Source: Paenibacillus sp. DMB20
GTDB taxonomy: Bacteria; Bacillota; Bacilli; Paenibacillales; Paenibacillaceae
NCBI RefSeq assembly: GCF_000987955.1
Contig: NZ_LAZU01000039.1
Span: 1-64,000 of the forward strand
DNA: 64,000 nucleotides
Direction: 5' to 3'
How positions within the stretch are numbered: the first letter of the stretch is position 1; every line of letters begins with the position of its first letter. The position numbers and the translations under genes were made by a program. Below, one piece after another: positions 44,795-52,584 of this stretch. The notes under the pieces were generated by a model. The model ran no database searches. It worked only from the letters and a program-made list of their open reading frames with translations, and was not told where the DNA came from.

Positions 44795-46021
44795 ATGAAA
44801 CAATTAATCGTACACTGTGAACCGGAAACCATCCAGATGGCCCTCATTGAAGATGACAGGCTTGTGGAATATGCGGCTGAGCGAAGCCGGGAGCAAAGCA
44901 TCGTCGGCAGTTTTTATAAAGGGAAAGTTGTAAACGTGCTTCCGGGGATGCAGGCCGCTTTCGTCGATATTGGTCTGAAAAAGAATGCTTTCTTGTATGT
45001 GGACGATGTTCTGCATCCCCACCTTGAAAAACAGCCCAAGCAAAAACCTTCCATAACCGAACTGTTGTCCGTCGGTCAGGAGCTGGTGGTACAGGTCATG
45101 AAGGAAGCGAGGGGCGGAAAAGGCGCCAGGGTTACAACGCATTTTTCGCTGCCGGGAAGGTTTATCGTGTTTATGCCGAACTCCGATTACGTTGCGGTAT
45201 CCAAGAAGATAGCCAAGGAAGCGGAACGTTTGCGGCTTAAGATGATCGGGGAGCGTCTGAGGCACGGGGAAGAAGGCATTATCATGCGTACGGTGTCCGA
45301 AGAGGAGCCGGTCGAAGCCGTTTTAGGCGACCTGGAATGGTTGAGGCTGGAGTGGGGGCGGATTCAGGAACGTGCCGCCGAAGCCTCTTCTCCCGCTTTA
45401 TTGCATCGGGATCTGGGGATTTTGCAGCGGTTTATCCGGGATGCTTTCGATCCCGATCGGGACGAGATGATTATCGACTGCGAGCGTGACGCCCGTGAAG
45501 CGAAAAGCTATCTGGCTGATCTGATGCCGGGAAGCAATCCCAAGGTCCGGGTTTATGAGGGCAAGGGGCATATTTTTCAGTCATACGGGATCGAGGATCA
45601 GCTGAAAGCGGGTTTTTCCAGACAAATTATCCTGCCTGGCGGGGGAACCATCGTGGTCGATCAGACGGAGGCCCTTACGGTTATCGATGTGAATACCGCA
45701 AAGTATACAGGCGGGGACAGCTTTGAAGACACGGTTACCAAAACGAATCTGCTGGCCGCCCGGGAAATAGCGCGCATCATTCGTCTACGGGACATCGGCG
45801 GCATGATTATCGTTGATTTTATCGACATGGAGGAAGAGGAACACCGGCGCGAGGTCATCGCCGTAATGGAAGAAGGCATGCGCAAAGACCGGACGAAGAG
45901 CTTTGTGGTCGGCTGGACCAAGCTGGGGCTTTTGGAGATGACGCGCAAAAAAGCCCGGGAAAGCTTCCTGGCCCCGTTTTCCCGAATATGTAAGGCTTGC
46001 GGCGGGACAGGCATGGTTTAA
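44795..46021 (+). CDS. rng: Ribonuclease G/E family endoribonuclease
   Basis: The 408-residue protein has the S1 domain (GSFYKGKVVNVLPGMQAAFVD with FLYVDDV), the RNase H-like and catalytic metal site (TVIDVNTAKYTGGDSFEDTV, about 302-321), DIGGMIIVDFIDM, and the C-terminal zinc-link CKACGGTG. It cleaves single-stranded A/U-rich RNA and can trim rRNA. B. subtilis has no RNase E/G, but many Paenibacillus and clostridia do. ATG 44795 follows GGAGAGGTG. Confidence 0.95.
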   Translation: MKQLIVHCEPETIQMALIEDDRLVEYAAERSREQSIVGSFYKGKVVNVLPGMQAAFVDIGLKKNAFLYVDDVLHPHLEKQPKQKPSITELLSVGQELVVQVMKEARGGKGARVTTHFSLPGRFIVFMPNSDYVAVSKKIAKEAERLRLKMIGERLRHGEEGIIMRTVSEEEPVEAVLGDLEWLRLEWGRIQERAAEASSPALLHRDLGILQRFIRDAFDPDRDEMIIDCERDAREAKSYLADLMPGSNPKVRVYEGKGHIFQSYGIEDQLKAGFSRQIILPGGGTIVVDQTEALTVIDVNTAKYTGGDSFEDTVTKTNLLAAREIARIIRLRDIGGMIIVDFIDMEEEEHRREVIAVMEEGMRKDRTKSFVVGWTKLGLLEMTRKKARESFLAPFSRICKACGGTGMV

Positions 46022-46033
46022 ACGGTAATTCTA

Positions 46034-46062
46034 TTGACGCTATGAACGGATTGTGGTATTAT
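46034..46062 (+). promoter_or_regulatory. Promoter of rplU-prp-rpmA
   Basis: TTGACG (46034-46039), 17-bp spacer, TATTAT (46057-46062): a strong SigA-type promoter directly after rng. Confidence 0.85.
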
Positions 46063-46069
46063 CATCAGG

Positions 46070-46192
46070 TATGTGTATAGCGAGCAATTGCTGCACATGC
46101 TGTAACCGCTCCGATCGGGTTGACAAGGACGGTCAAACCATTGAACGGACACCTGAATCAGGCGAGTCTGAGACATGAGGAGGTGCAAGCAA
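46070..46192 (+). promoter_or_regulatory. Probable ribosomal protein L21 leader
   Basis: About 125 nt of untranslated leader between the promoter and rplU with paired segments (for example TTGACaaGGACGGTCAA near 46119-46136 and CAGGCGAGTCTG near 46156). Firmicute rplU mRNAs carry the L21 leader, a structured autoregulatory element; position and length fit, but I have not matched its consensus base by base. Confidence 0.55.
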
Positions 46193-46504
46193 ATGTACGC
46201 TATTATCGAAACTGGTGGCAAACAATACAAAGTTCAAGAGGGCGATGTATTGTTCATCGAGAAGCTGAACGCAGGTGACGGGGAAAGTGTGACTTTCGAC
46301 CGTGTACTGGCTGTTTCCAAAGGGGACGGACTGGTAGCAGGTACGCCGGTTGTTTCCGGTGCATCCGTAACCGCGAAGGTAGAGAAACACGGCAAAGGCC
46401 GCAAGGTCGTTGTATACAAATACAAGCCGAAGAAAAACTACCACAAGAAGCAAGGCCATCGTCAGCCTTATACAAAAGTAACCATCGAGAAAATCCAAGC
46501 GTAA
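46193..46504 (+). CDS. rplU: Large ribosomal subunit protein bL21
   Basis: The 103-residue protein MYAIIETGGKQYKVQEGD...ending KPKKNYHKKQGHRQPYTKV is a textbook bL21. ATG 46193 follows GAGGAGGTGC. First gene of the rplU-prp-rpmA operon. Confidence 0.98.
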   Translation: MYAIIETGGKQYKVQEGDVLFIEKLNAGDGESVTFDRVLAVSKGDGLVAGTPVVSGASVTAKVEKHGKGRKVVVYKYKPKKNYHKKQGHRQPYTKVTIEKIQA

Positions 46505-46517
46505 GAAGGTGCGGTAA

Positions 46518-46862
46518 TTGATTACTGTACAAATTTCACGCAAGGAAGACGGACGAATCCATGGTTTTGAAGTCAAGGGGCATGCGGGTTATGCCGACCC
46601 TGGACAAGATATCGTATGCGCCGGAGTTTCCAGCGTTACCGTAGGTACGGTGAACTCCATTGAAGCGTTAACCGGTACAATCATGGAGACCCGAATGAAG
46701 GGCGGCTTTCTCAGTGCGGTGCTTCCGTCTGAAGAGGAGTCGACGAATTCCGGTCAAGTTCAGCTGCTTCTCGAGTCCATGGTGCTGATGTTGCAAGGAA
46801 TTGCAGATTCATACCGTGAGTATATTCAAATAAAAGAAATGACTACTAAAAGAAGGAGGTAG
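46518..46862 (+). CDS. prp: Ribosomal-processing cysteine protease Prp
   Basis: The 114-residue protein (YsxB in B. subtilis) has the catalytic His in VKGHAGYADPGQD (about residue 22) and Cys in IVCAGVSS (about residue 34). Prp removes the N-terminal extension of L27, encoded next. Starts at TTG 46518 with AAGGTG upstream. The order rplU-prp-rpmA is conserved in Firmicutes. Confidence 0.95.
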   Translation: MITVQISRKEDGRIHGFEVKGHAGYADPGQDIVCAGVSSVTVGTVNSIEALTGTIMETRMKGGFLSAVLPSEEESTNSGQVQLLLESMVLMLQGIADSYREYIQIKEMTTKRRR

Positions 46863-46867
46863 ACAAC

Positions 46868-47179
46868 ATGTTGAAGTTGGATCTTCAGTTATTCGCATCG
46901 AAAAAAGGTGTGGGTTCCACAAAGAACGGTCGCGACAGTGAAGCGAAACGTTTGGGCGTGAAACGTGCGGACGGTCAGGTAGTGACCGGCGGCAGCATCC
47001 TTGTTCGCCAACGCGGAACGAAAATTCACCCAGGCACAAACGTAGGCATCGGTAAAGACGATACTTTGTTTGCGAAAGTCGATGGCGTCGTGAAATTCGA
47101 ACGTTGGGGTCGTGATCGCAAGAAAGTGAGCGTCTACCCGGTTGAGGCTGCTCCGGTAGCGGCTGCAGTGGAAGCTTAA
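46868..47179 (+). CDS. rpmA: Large ribosomal subunit protein bL27 with Prp-cleaved extension
   Basis: The 103-residue precursor begins MLKLDLQLFASKKGVGSTKNG. Cleavage after LQLFA would give mature bL27 beginning SKKGVGS, whose tail reaches the peptidyl transferase centre. GRDSEAKRLGVKRADGQ and QRGTKIHPG are typical. AAGGAGGTAG precedes the ATG. A C-terminal Ala-rich extension (AAPVAAAVEA) is short. Confidence 0.98.
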   Translation: MLKLDLQLFASKKGVGSTKNGRDSEAKRLGVKRADGQVVTGGSILVRQRGTKIHPGTNVGIGKDDTLFAKVDGVVKFERWGRDRKKVSVYPVEAAPVAAAVEA

Positions 47180-47204
47180 TTGCTTCTTATAGGGGCTTAC
47201 AGAT

Positions 47205-47247
47205 AAGAAGTCTCCGGCATTATTAGTTGCCGGGGGCTTCTTTTTTT
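47205..47247 (+). terminator. Terminator of the rplU-prp-rpmA operon
   Basis: AGAAGTCTCCGGCA (47206-47219) pairs with TGCCGGGGGCTTCT (47228-47241), allowing wobble, followed by a T-run. Confidence 0.85.
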
Positions 47248-47250
47248 AAG

Positions 47251-47359
47251 AGATAAGAAAGGATAAGCTTCGGAGACGCGGCTTCCTTATCTCGCAAGAA
47301 AAACTTCTGCTAAATGCGGTCTGTCTTCTGAGAAAGTACGTCGATAGACGTTTTTCTTT
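47251..47359 (+). repeat. Structured interspersed repeat, copy C
   Basis: Outer stem AGATAAG/CTTATCT, inner stem AAGAAAAAC/GTTTTTCTT, then GTCTGTC/GATAGAC and hairpin TTC-TGA-GAA, in the same order as copies A and B near valS. It starts directly after the rpmA terminator and ends about 100 nt before spo0B. Confidence 0.85.
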
Positions 47360-47457
47360 AGAGATCCGAGAGTCCGGTGATGAATCCCTGATGAAGACTA
47401 TGGTATACTTGGGTTTGGCGAATGTAACCAATCGGTATTGAGGAACGGGGAGAAACG

Positions 47458-48210
47458 ATGAATTCCTGGAGATGGATAGCGGCCGGCATAGGTTTGACGG
47501 TTCTAATGCCTGCGGCATGGATGTTATGGAATCCCACGCTTGGAGCTGCGGTTGCGGTGGTTGTCTGGTCTGTTGCAGCTGCGCTCTGTTCGGCCTGGCT
47601 TGTACGGCACGGGGAAATGCGGAAACAGCATGCGATCCGGCTATACCTGGAAAACAGCCTGGAACAGCGCGCCATTCAGATGCTGAACCACCATCGGCAT
47701 GATTGGATGAATGAACTTCAGATTTTGTATGGCTATATTCAATTGGGAAAGCATGATAAATCGGTGCATTGTGTGGAAAGAATAAAGGAACGGATGCTTC
47801 AGGACAGCAAAATTTCAAAACTGGGCATTCCTTCCCTCGTTTTTTACCTGCATTCCTACCGGACGTACAATACCGGTTTACAGTTGGAAGTGGAAGTGGT
47901 GGATCACGTACAGCTCGAAGGCAAGCTGTCCCCCGATATTCAGGAAACGTTAACGGATACCGTCATGGCGGTTTTGAGGGCTTACCAGGACGGAGGAAGT
48001 TCATCTTGGGAGGAAGACAGGCAGCTCATTCTTACCTTTATGGAACAAGATGAAGAATTGATTGTTGAATTTGAGGGAGAAGGGGCCTTCGGTGATGCCG
48101 ACAGCATGAAGCAGCGCATTGAAATGGCTGTCAATAATAAAGAGATTCGGGTGGAGCAGGTGGATACGGGCCATACGACGTACCGTCTGCGCGTACCGTA
48201 TGTGACTTGA
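47458..48210 (+). CDS. spo0B: Spo0B-like sporulation phosphotransferase with membrane anchor
   Basis: The 250-residue protein has the phospho-accepting His in LNHHRHDWMNELQILYGYIQ (about residues 77-96), matching the SpoOB-type alpha-helical dimerisation domain, followed by a degenerate histidine-kinase-like C-terminal fold. Residues about 5-50 form two membrane helices (WIAAGIGLTVLMPAAWMLW and AVAVVVWSVAAALCSAWLV), which the 192-aa cytosolic B. subtilis Spo0B lacks. It passes phosphate from Spo0F to Spo0A in the sporulation phosphorelay. The position before obg is conserved. GGGGAGAAACG precedes the ATG. Confidence 0.88.
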   Translation: MNSWRWIAAGIGLTVLMPAAWMLWNPTLGAAVAVVVWSVAAALCSAWLVRHGEMRKQHAIRLYLENSLEQRAIQMLNHHRHDWMNELQILYGYIQLGKHDKSVHCVERIKERMLQDSKISKLGIPSLVFYLHSYRTYNTGLQLEVEVVDHVQLEGKLSPDIQETLTDTVMAVLRAYQDGGSSSWEEDRQLILTFMEQDEELIVEFEGEGAFGDADSMKQRIEMAVNNKEIRVEQVDTGHTTYRLRVPYVT

Positions 48211-48223
48211 GGAAGGTGAACCC

Positions 48224-49534
48224 ATGTTTGTAGATAAGGCGAAAGTGTATGTAAAAGGCGGAGACGGCGGAGACGGCCTGATTGCGTTCCGGCGGGAGAA
48301 ATATGTGCCTAACGGCGGACCTGCCGGGGGTGACGGAGGTAAAGGCGGAGACGTGATATTCCGCGTGGACGAGGGACTCCGTACCCTGATGGATTTTCGG
48401 TATCAGCGCCATTTCAAAGCCAAGCGCGGGGAAAAGGGCCGGAACAAAAGCCAGCACGGGGCAAACGCCGAGAATATGATTGTCCGGATTCCCCCCGGTA
48501 CGGTGCTCATCGACGATGACACCGGAGAAGTGATTGCAGACCTGACGAGACACGGGCAGCAGGTTATCGTTGCCCGCGGGGGACGCGGCGGGCGCGGAAA
48601 CATCCGCTTTGCGACGCCGAACAATCCGGCACCGGAGTTAGCGGAAAACGGAGAAGAAGGCGAAGAGCGTTATGTGACGATGGAGCTTAAGGTCATGGCG
48701 GATGTCGGACTTGTCGGATTCCCGAGCGTAGGAAAATCGACGCTTCTTTCCGTTGTTTCCGCAGCCCAACCGAAGATTGGGGCTTACCATTTCACGACGA
48801 TCACCCCGAATCTGGGAATGGTTGAAGTAGGAGACGACCGAAGTTTCGTGATGGCCGATCTGCCGGGCCTGATTGAAGGAGCGCATGAGGGTGTAGGCCT
48901 TGGTCACGAATTCTTGCGGCATGTGGAAAGGACCCGCGTTATCATTCACGTTGTGGATATGGCCGGATCGGAAGGAAGGGATCCGTTTAACGATTGGCAA
49001 AAGATCAACGAAGAGCTACGATTGTACAATCCTGTATTGGCAGAGCGTCCTCAAATCGTAGCGGCGAACAAAATGGACATGCCCGAATCCGAGGAGAATC
49101 TGCAGGCGTTCCGCGAAAAAGTGAAGGCAGTGAGGCCGGACCTTGAAATCATGCCGATCTCGTCGCTGACGCGTCAAGGCATCCAGGAACTGCTGTACCG
49201 TGCCGCGGCAATATTGGATGAAATTCCGGAAGAGATCGCCGTGGAAGATGTGCCGGAAGTGGCCGAGCGCAAAGTGTATAAGTTTGATAAGAAAGATGAC
49301 AATGCGTTCACCATCAGCAGAGACAATGAAGCTTACGTTGTGCATAGCGAACGGATCGAGCGCATGCTGAAGCGGATGCAAATGAACTCGCACGATGCCA
49401 TCCTGAAGCTTGCCCGGACGATGCGGCATATGGGCATAGACGACGAGCTTCGCAAACGCGGGGCCACCGATGGAACGATCGTGCGTATCGGGGATTTTGA
49501 ATTTGAGTTTGTGGAAGGCAGCAGCTACTATTAA
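48224..49534 (+). CDS. obg: GTPase Obg/CgtA
   Basis: The 436-residue protein has the glycine-rich Obg domain (VYVKGGDGGDGLIAFRREKYVPNGG), a G domain with GFPSVGKSTLLSVV, DLPGLIEGA and ANKMD, and the C-terminal OCT domain (about 355-436). It acts in 50S assembly and stress signalling, and is needed for sporulation initiation in B. subtilis. GAGGAAGGTGAACC precedes the ATG, 13 nt after spo0B. Confidence 0.98.
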   Translation: MFVDKAKVYVKGGDGGDGLIAFRREKYVPNGGPAGGDGGKGGDVIFRVDEGLRTLMDFRYQRHFKAKRGEKGRNKSQHGANAENMIVRIPPGTVLIDDDTGEVIADLTRHGQQVIVARGGRGGRGNIRFATPNNPAPELAENGEEGEERYVTMELKVMADVGLVGFPSVGKSTLLSVVSAAQPKIGAYHFTTITPNLGMVEVGDDRSFVMADLPGLIEGAHEGVGLGHEFLRHVERTRVIIHVVDMAGSEGRDPFNDWQKINEELRLYNPVLAERPQIVAANKMDMPESEENLQAFREKVKAVRPDLEIMPISSLTRQGIQELLYRAAAILDEIPEEIAVEDVPEVAERKVYKFDKKDDNAFTISRDNEAYVVHSERIERMLKRMQMNSHDAILKLARTMRHMGIDDELRKRGATDGTIVRIGDFEFEFVEGSSYY

Positions 49535-49540
49535 GGTCGA

Positions 49541-49579
49541 AACCGCCGCCCCTGTGATAAGGGGCCGGCGGTTTTTTTA
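49541..49579 (+). terminator. Terminator of spo0B-obg
   Basis: AACCGCCG-CCCC pairs with GGGGCCGGCGGTT with one bulge, then seven Ts. Confidence 0.88.
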
Positions 49580-49678
49580 ATATTTTCCAACTTTATTACG
49601 CCAAATCTCCCAGTTTTCGTATACAATGATATAGTAAATATTACCTGTGTTTGAAAGCGTAAAAGGGAGTGCGTAGAC

Positions 49679-50985
49679 ATGGCAATTATTGAGGTTGTGA
49701 AATATGACGGTCCTCCGGGCGTATTCGCCTGGCGTTATCCGAATCAGGAGCTGGGCACCTGGACCCAATTGATTGTGAACGAGACACAGGAGGCAGTGCT
49801 GTTTAAGGGTGGCCAGGCGCTGGATTCATTTACGGCGGGGCGCATACCTTAAGCACGGCAAATATACCGATATTATCGAATGTGGTGAACCTTCCATTTG
49901 GAGGCAAATCGCCTTTTACCGCAGAGGTATGGTTCGTTAATAAACTTCAGTCCCTGGATGTCAAATGGGGAACGAGCTCGCCGCTCCAGCTGCAGGACCC
50001 GAAATATAACATCATCGTTTCGTTAAGGGCGTTCGGCCAATTCGGCGTTCAAATCCAGGATTCCCGCAAGTTTTTGCTCAAAATGGTGGGGGCGCTGCAA
50101 ACCTTCGACCAGGACACGCTGGTCAAATATTTTCGCGGCGTGCTGATGTCCAACATTCACGATATATTATCATCCTATGTCGTTCATAAAAAAATCAGCG
50201 TGGTTGAGATCAATGCCTACGTGGTTGAAATTTCCAAACACATTTTTGAGGCGATTGCCCCGGCATTCGAAGAATTCGGGCTTCAGCTGCTGAACTTTTA
50301 TGTGGATTCCATCAACGTTCCGGATAACGATCCGGCCGTCAAGCGCATCAAAGAGGCGTTAGCCAAAAAAGCGGAGATGGACATCATCGGTTATACATAC
50401 CACCAGGAGCGTTCGTTCGATACGCTGGAAGGAGCCGCTAAAAACCCCGGAGGAAATTCCTCGCTCGTGGGAGCAGGCCTTGGGGTGGGCATGGGACTCG
50501 GCATGGTCAACCCCATGTACGAATCCATGAACCGCATATCCGGGGAAATGACCATTCCGGCAGCCGCGGGCAAGGAGACTCGCCATAAAACCTGCCTGAA
50601 ATGCGGCACGTTGAACGATGAGAAAGGGCGGTTCTGTTATCAATGCGGTCATAGCCTGGAGGAGCAAAGCCTGCAAGATGCCTCTGCAACCAAATGCAGC
50701 GACTGCGGACAACCGCTTCCTCCAAACGCGAAGTTCTGTCTTCATTGCGGGGATCCCTACCATGCCTGCCCGTCCTGCGGACATGACAACGATGACGGTG
50801 CCAAAACTTGCGCGGGGTGCGGGAAAGCTTTAGCAATATGTCGGGAATGCGGCGAGTTGCTCAAGGAAGGGGCCAAATTTTGCCCAAGCTGCGGATGCAG
50901 CACGGTTCTTTCCTGCAGCCATTGCGGCCATGAAATCGATCCCGGACAAAAATTTTGCATGGAATGCGGACAAAAATTGTTATAA
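49679..50985 (+). CDS. SPFH-domain protein with five C-terminal zinc ribbons, apparent frameshift
   Basis: ATG 49679 follows AAAAGGGAG. MAIIEVVKYDGPPGVFAWRY is the start of the YdjI-type SPFH (virion core-like) family. The frame stops at TAA 49850-49852; inserting one C near 49843 restores AGRHTLSTANIP and joins the body from 49882 to the end. The SPFH domain (to about residue 260) is followed by a Gly/Met-rich linker and five paired zinc knuckles (CLKCG..CYQCG, CSDCG..CLHCG, CPSCG..CAGCG, CRECG..CPSCG, CSHCG..CMECG). B. subtilis YdjI binds membranes through YdjG/YdjH and recruits PspA. No PspA or TPM gene is seen here. First gene of a four-gene cluster. Confidence 0.82.
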
Positions 50986-50999
50986 AGCGGGGGAATGCC

Positions 51000-51752
51000 T
51001 TGAACGGTAAAAGAACAATCCAGTTAGGGGTTTTGTTTGCGGGTATGCCGCTCGCCATCATTACCTTGTTATCGTTTGTATTGCTTGGGAGTGGAGGAGG
51101 CCACAGGCTTCCCCATGTATGGGTTTCGGGAATGGCTGCGGCTTCGGCCGAAATCATGGTTGTTCTGTATATTTTCAAAACGCTGAATCTTAGAAACGGA
51201 AATTCCGCGCCGGTTCCATTCCGGATTGCGACAGCGACGGTGATCGGGATCTATGCCATCACGGCAGGAGCAGAGATCGTATTGTTCGGTTATCTGATGA
51301 AAATCACGTTTACGGCTTATCTTGTGATGCAGTTGGCCACGTTCCTGATTGCCGTCTGCATTCTGGGCCTGATCGCGCTGGCCGGGAAATACGCGGGAGC
51401 GCACGAGTCTAAGGAAAGCGCTTTGCTCGCCGATCGGAAGGAAACGTTGTCCTGGGTTTCTTCCCTTCGCCATACATACCCCATGAATGACAGATTGGAC
51501 AGACTGATCCTGGAGCTTGAGGAGGGGATCCGTTACAGCGACCCGATCACGCATTCTTCCTTATCTGCCGTGGAGGACCTGATCCGGCAGAAAATAAGCC
51601 TGCTGGAAGACCAGTTAAGGCTTGCCGCGGCGGCAGGGGAAAAGGAAAAAGACGCGTTGGCCGAAGAAGCGGTTTCCATCGTTTTGGACATTCAGGAGAC
51701 GTTGATGGAACGCAATATGCAGCTCAAGCATTTGAAGGCCGGTGGGAACTAA
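51000..51752 (+). CDS. Membrane protein with cytoplasmic coiled coil, 250 aa
   Basis: Starts at TTG 51000, 14 nt after the SPFH gene, with AGCGGGGG upstream. Four membrane helices (LGVLFAGMPLAIITLLSFVL, VSGMAAASAEIMVVLYIF, VIGIYAITAGAEIVLFGYLM and VMQLATFLIAVCILGLIALA) are followed by about 105 soluble residues predicted as helical (RLDRLILELEEGIRYSD, IRQKISLLEDQLRLAAAAGE), probably a coiled coil. No known domain recognised. Spacing suggests one operon with the SPFH gene, possibly as its membrane partner. Confidence 0.8.
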   Translation: MNGKRTIQLGVLFAGMPLAIITLLSFVLLGSGGGHRLPHVWVSGMAAASAEIMVVLYIFKTLNLRNGNSAPVPFRIATATVIGIYAITAGAEIVLFGYLMKITFTAYLVMQLATFLIAVCILGLIALAGKYAGAHESKESALLADRKETLSWVSSLRHTYPMNDRLDRLILELEEGIRYSDPITHSSLSAVEDLIRQKISLLEDQLRLAAAAGEKEKDALAEEAVSIVLDIQETLMERNMQLKHLKAGGN

Positions 51753-51782
51753 TCGCAATTGTTTTCTAACGGAGGAATAAGC

Positions 51783-52534
51783 ATGGATCAAAGAGCAGCA
51801 ATGTTAAAAATCGAAAATCATAAACCTTCACTTAATAAACTGGATGCCCTAATCATATTTGGGAATTTTATATTCTGTCCGGTATTTTTTCCGCTGGGCA
51901 TCCTCCGAGTTATATTTACGCATAGACGAAACAGCCGGAAGGCAATTAATTTCAGATTTATCAATTACCAGCTAGTGGCGATTTTTTTTGCGCTTACCCT
52001 TCTTTTGTGGTGGGGAGTTATTGAGAATCCGGAAGTGAAAGAAGACTTTATTCTGGTTATCGTTGTCCTTGGCATTTTCTTCATTATACCAATGCTTGTA
52101 ATCCAATTATTGGAATGGAGGGCTCGCGATCGTTTTAGAAAACTCATGAGGATATACCATGAAGCTTTGTGTATCTACAATTTGAGGAAAATCGATCGAA
52201 TTGCAGGCACGGTCGGACAGCCGACCCAGCGTGTTCATGAGGATTTGACGTATATGATGGAGCACCAGCTTCTGCCTGACGGTGACGTTGGGGAGGGCAG
52301 CGTGTGGTTCGAACAGGCTCTGGTGGAAGAGGCGGATAACAACGTAATAACCACTGTGGACGACGATGTGAACGTGGCATATAGGGGCACTCAAGCTGCT
52401 TCGCCGATGATGAAGCGGCAACTTCAAGCCAACTAAAGTCGGTGGAATGTACCGGCTGCGGCGCCAAAATGACGGTGAGGCCCGGCGAATCCAAGGAATG
52501 CGAGTACTGCGGCGTGGTTTTGAATTATGCTTAA
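51783..52534 (+). pseudogene. Zinc-ribbon membrane protein, frameshift before the zinc ribbon
   Basis: ATG 51783 follows GGAGGAATAAGC. The 217 residues as read contain three membrane helices (ALIIFGNFIFCPVFFPLGIL, YQLVAIFFALTLLLWWGVI, FILVIVVLGIFFIIPMLVIQ) and a winged-helix-like region (IYNLRKIDRIAGTVGQPTQR, EDLTYMMEHQLLP). They stop at TAA 52434-52436. Directly after, another frame encodes SVECTGCGAKMTVRPGESKE CEYCG, ending at 52532-52534, which aligns with the C-terminus of the next gene (MECHGCGARIRINPRQTKE CDYCG). One inserted base just after AAC restores a single protein. Function unknown; lesion or sequence error. Confidence 0.75.
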
Positions 52535-52584
52535 CCGTGAGCGGGAGTTCCAAACAATTGAATACTCTGAGGCGGGATAAGTAA

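Noticed and set aside
49596..49635. SigW-type promoter ahead of the SPFH gene
   Set aside because: CGTA is present at 49618-49621, but no AAC-type -35 element lies at the required distance.
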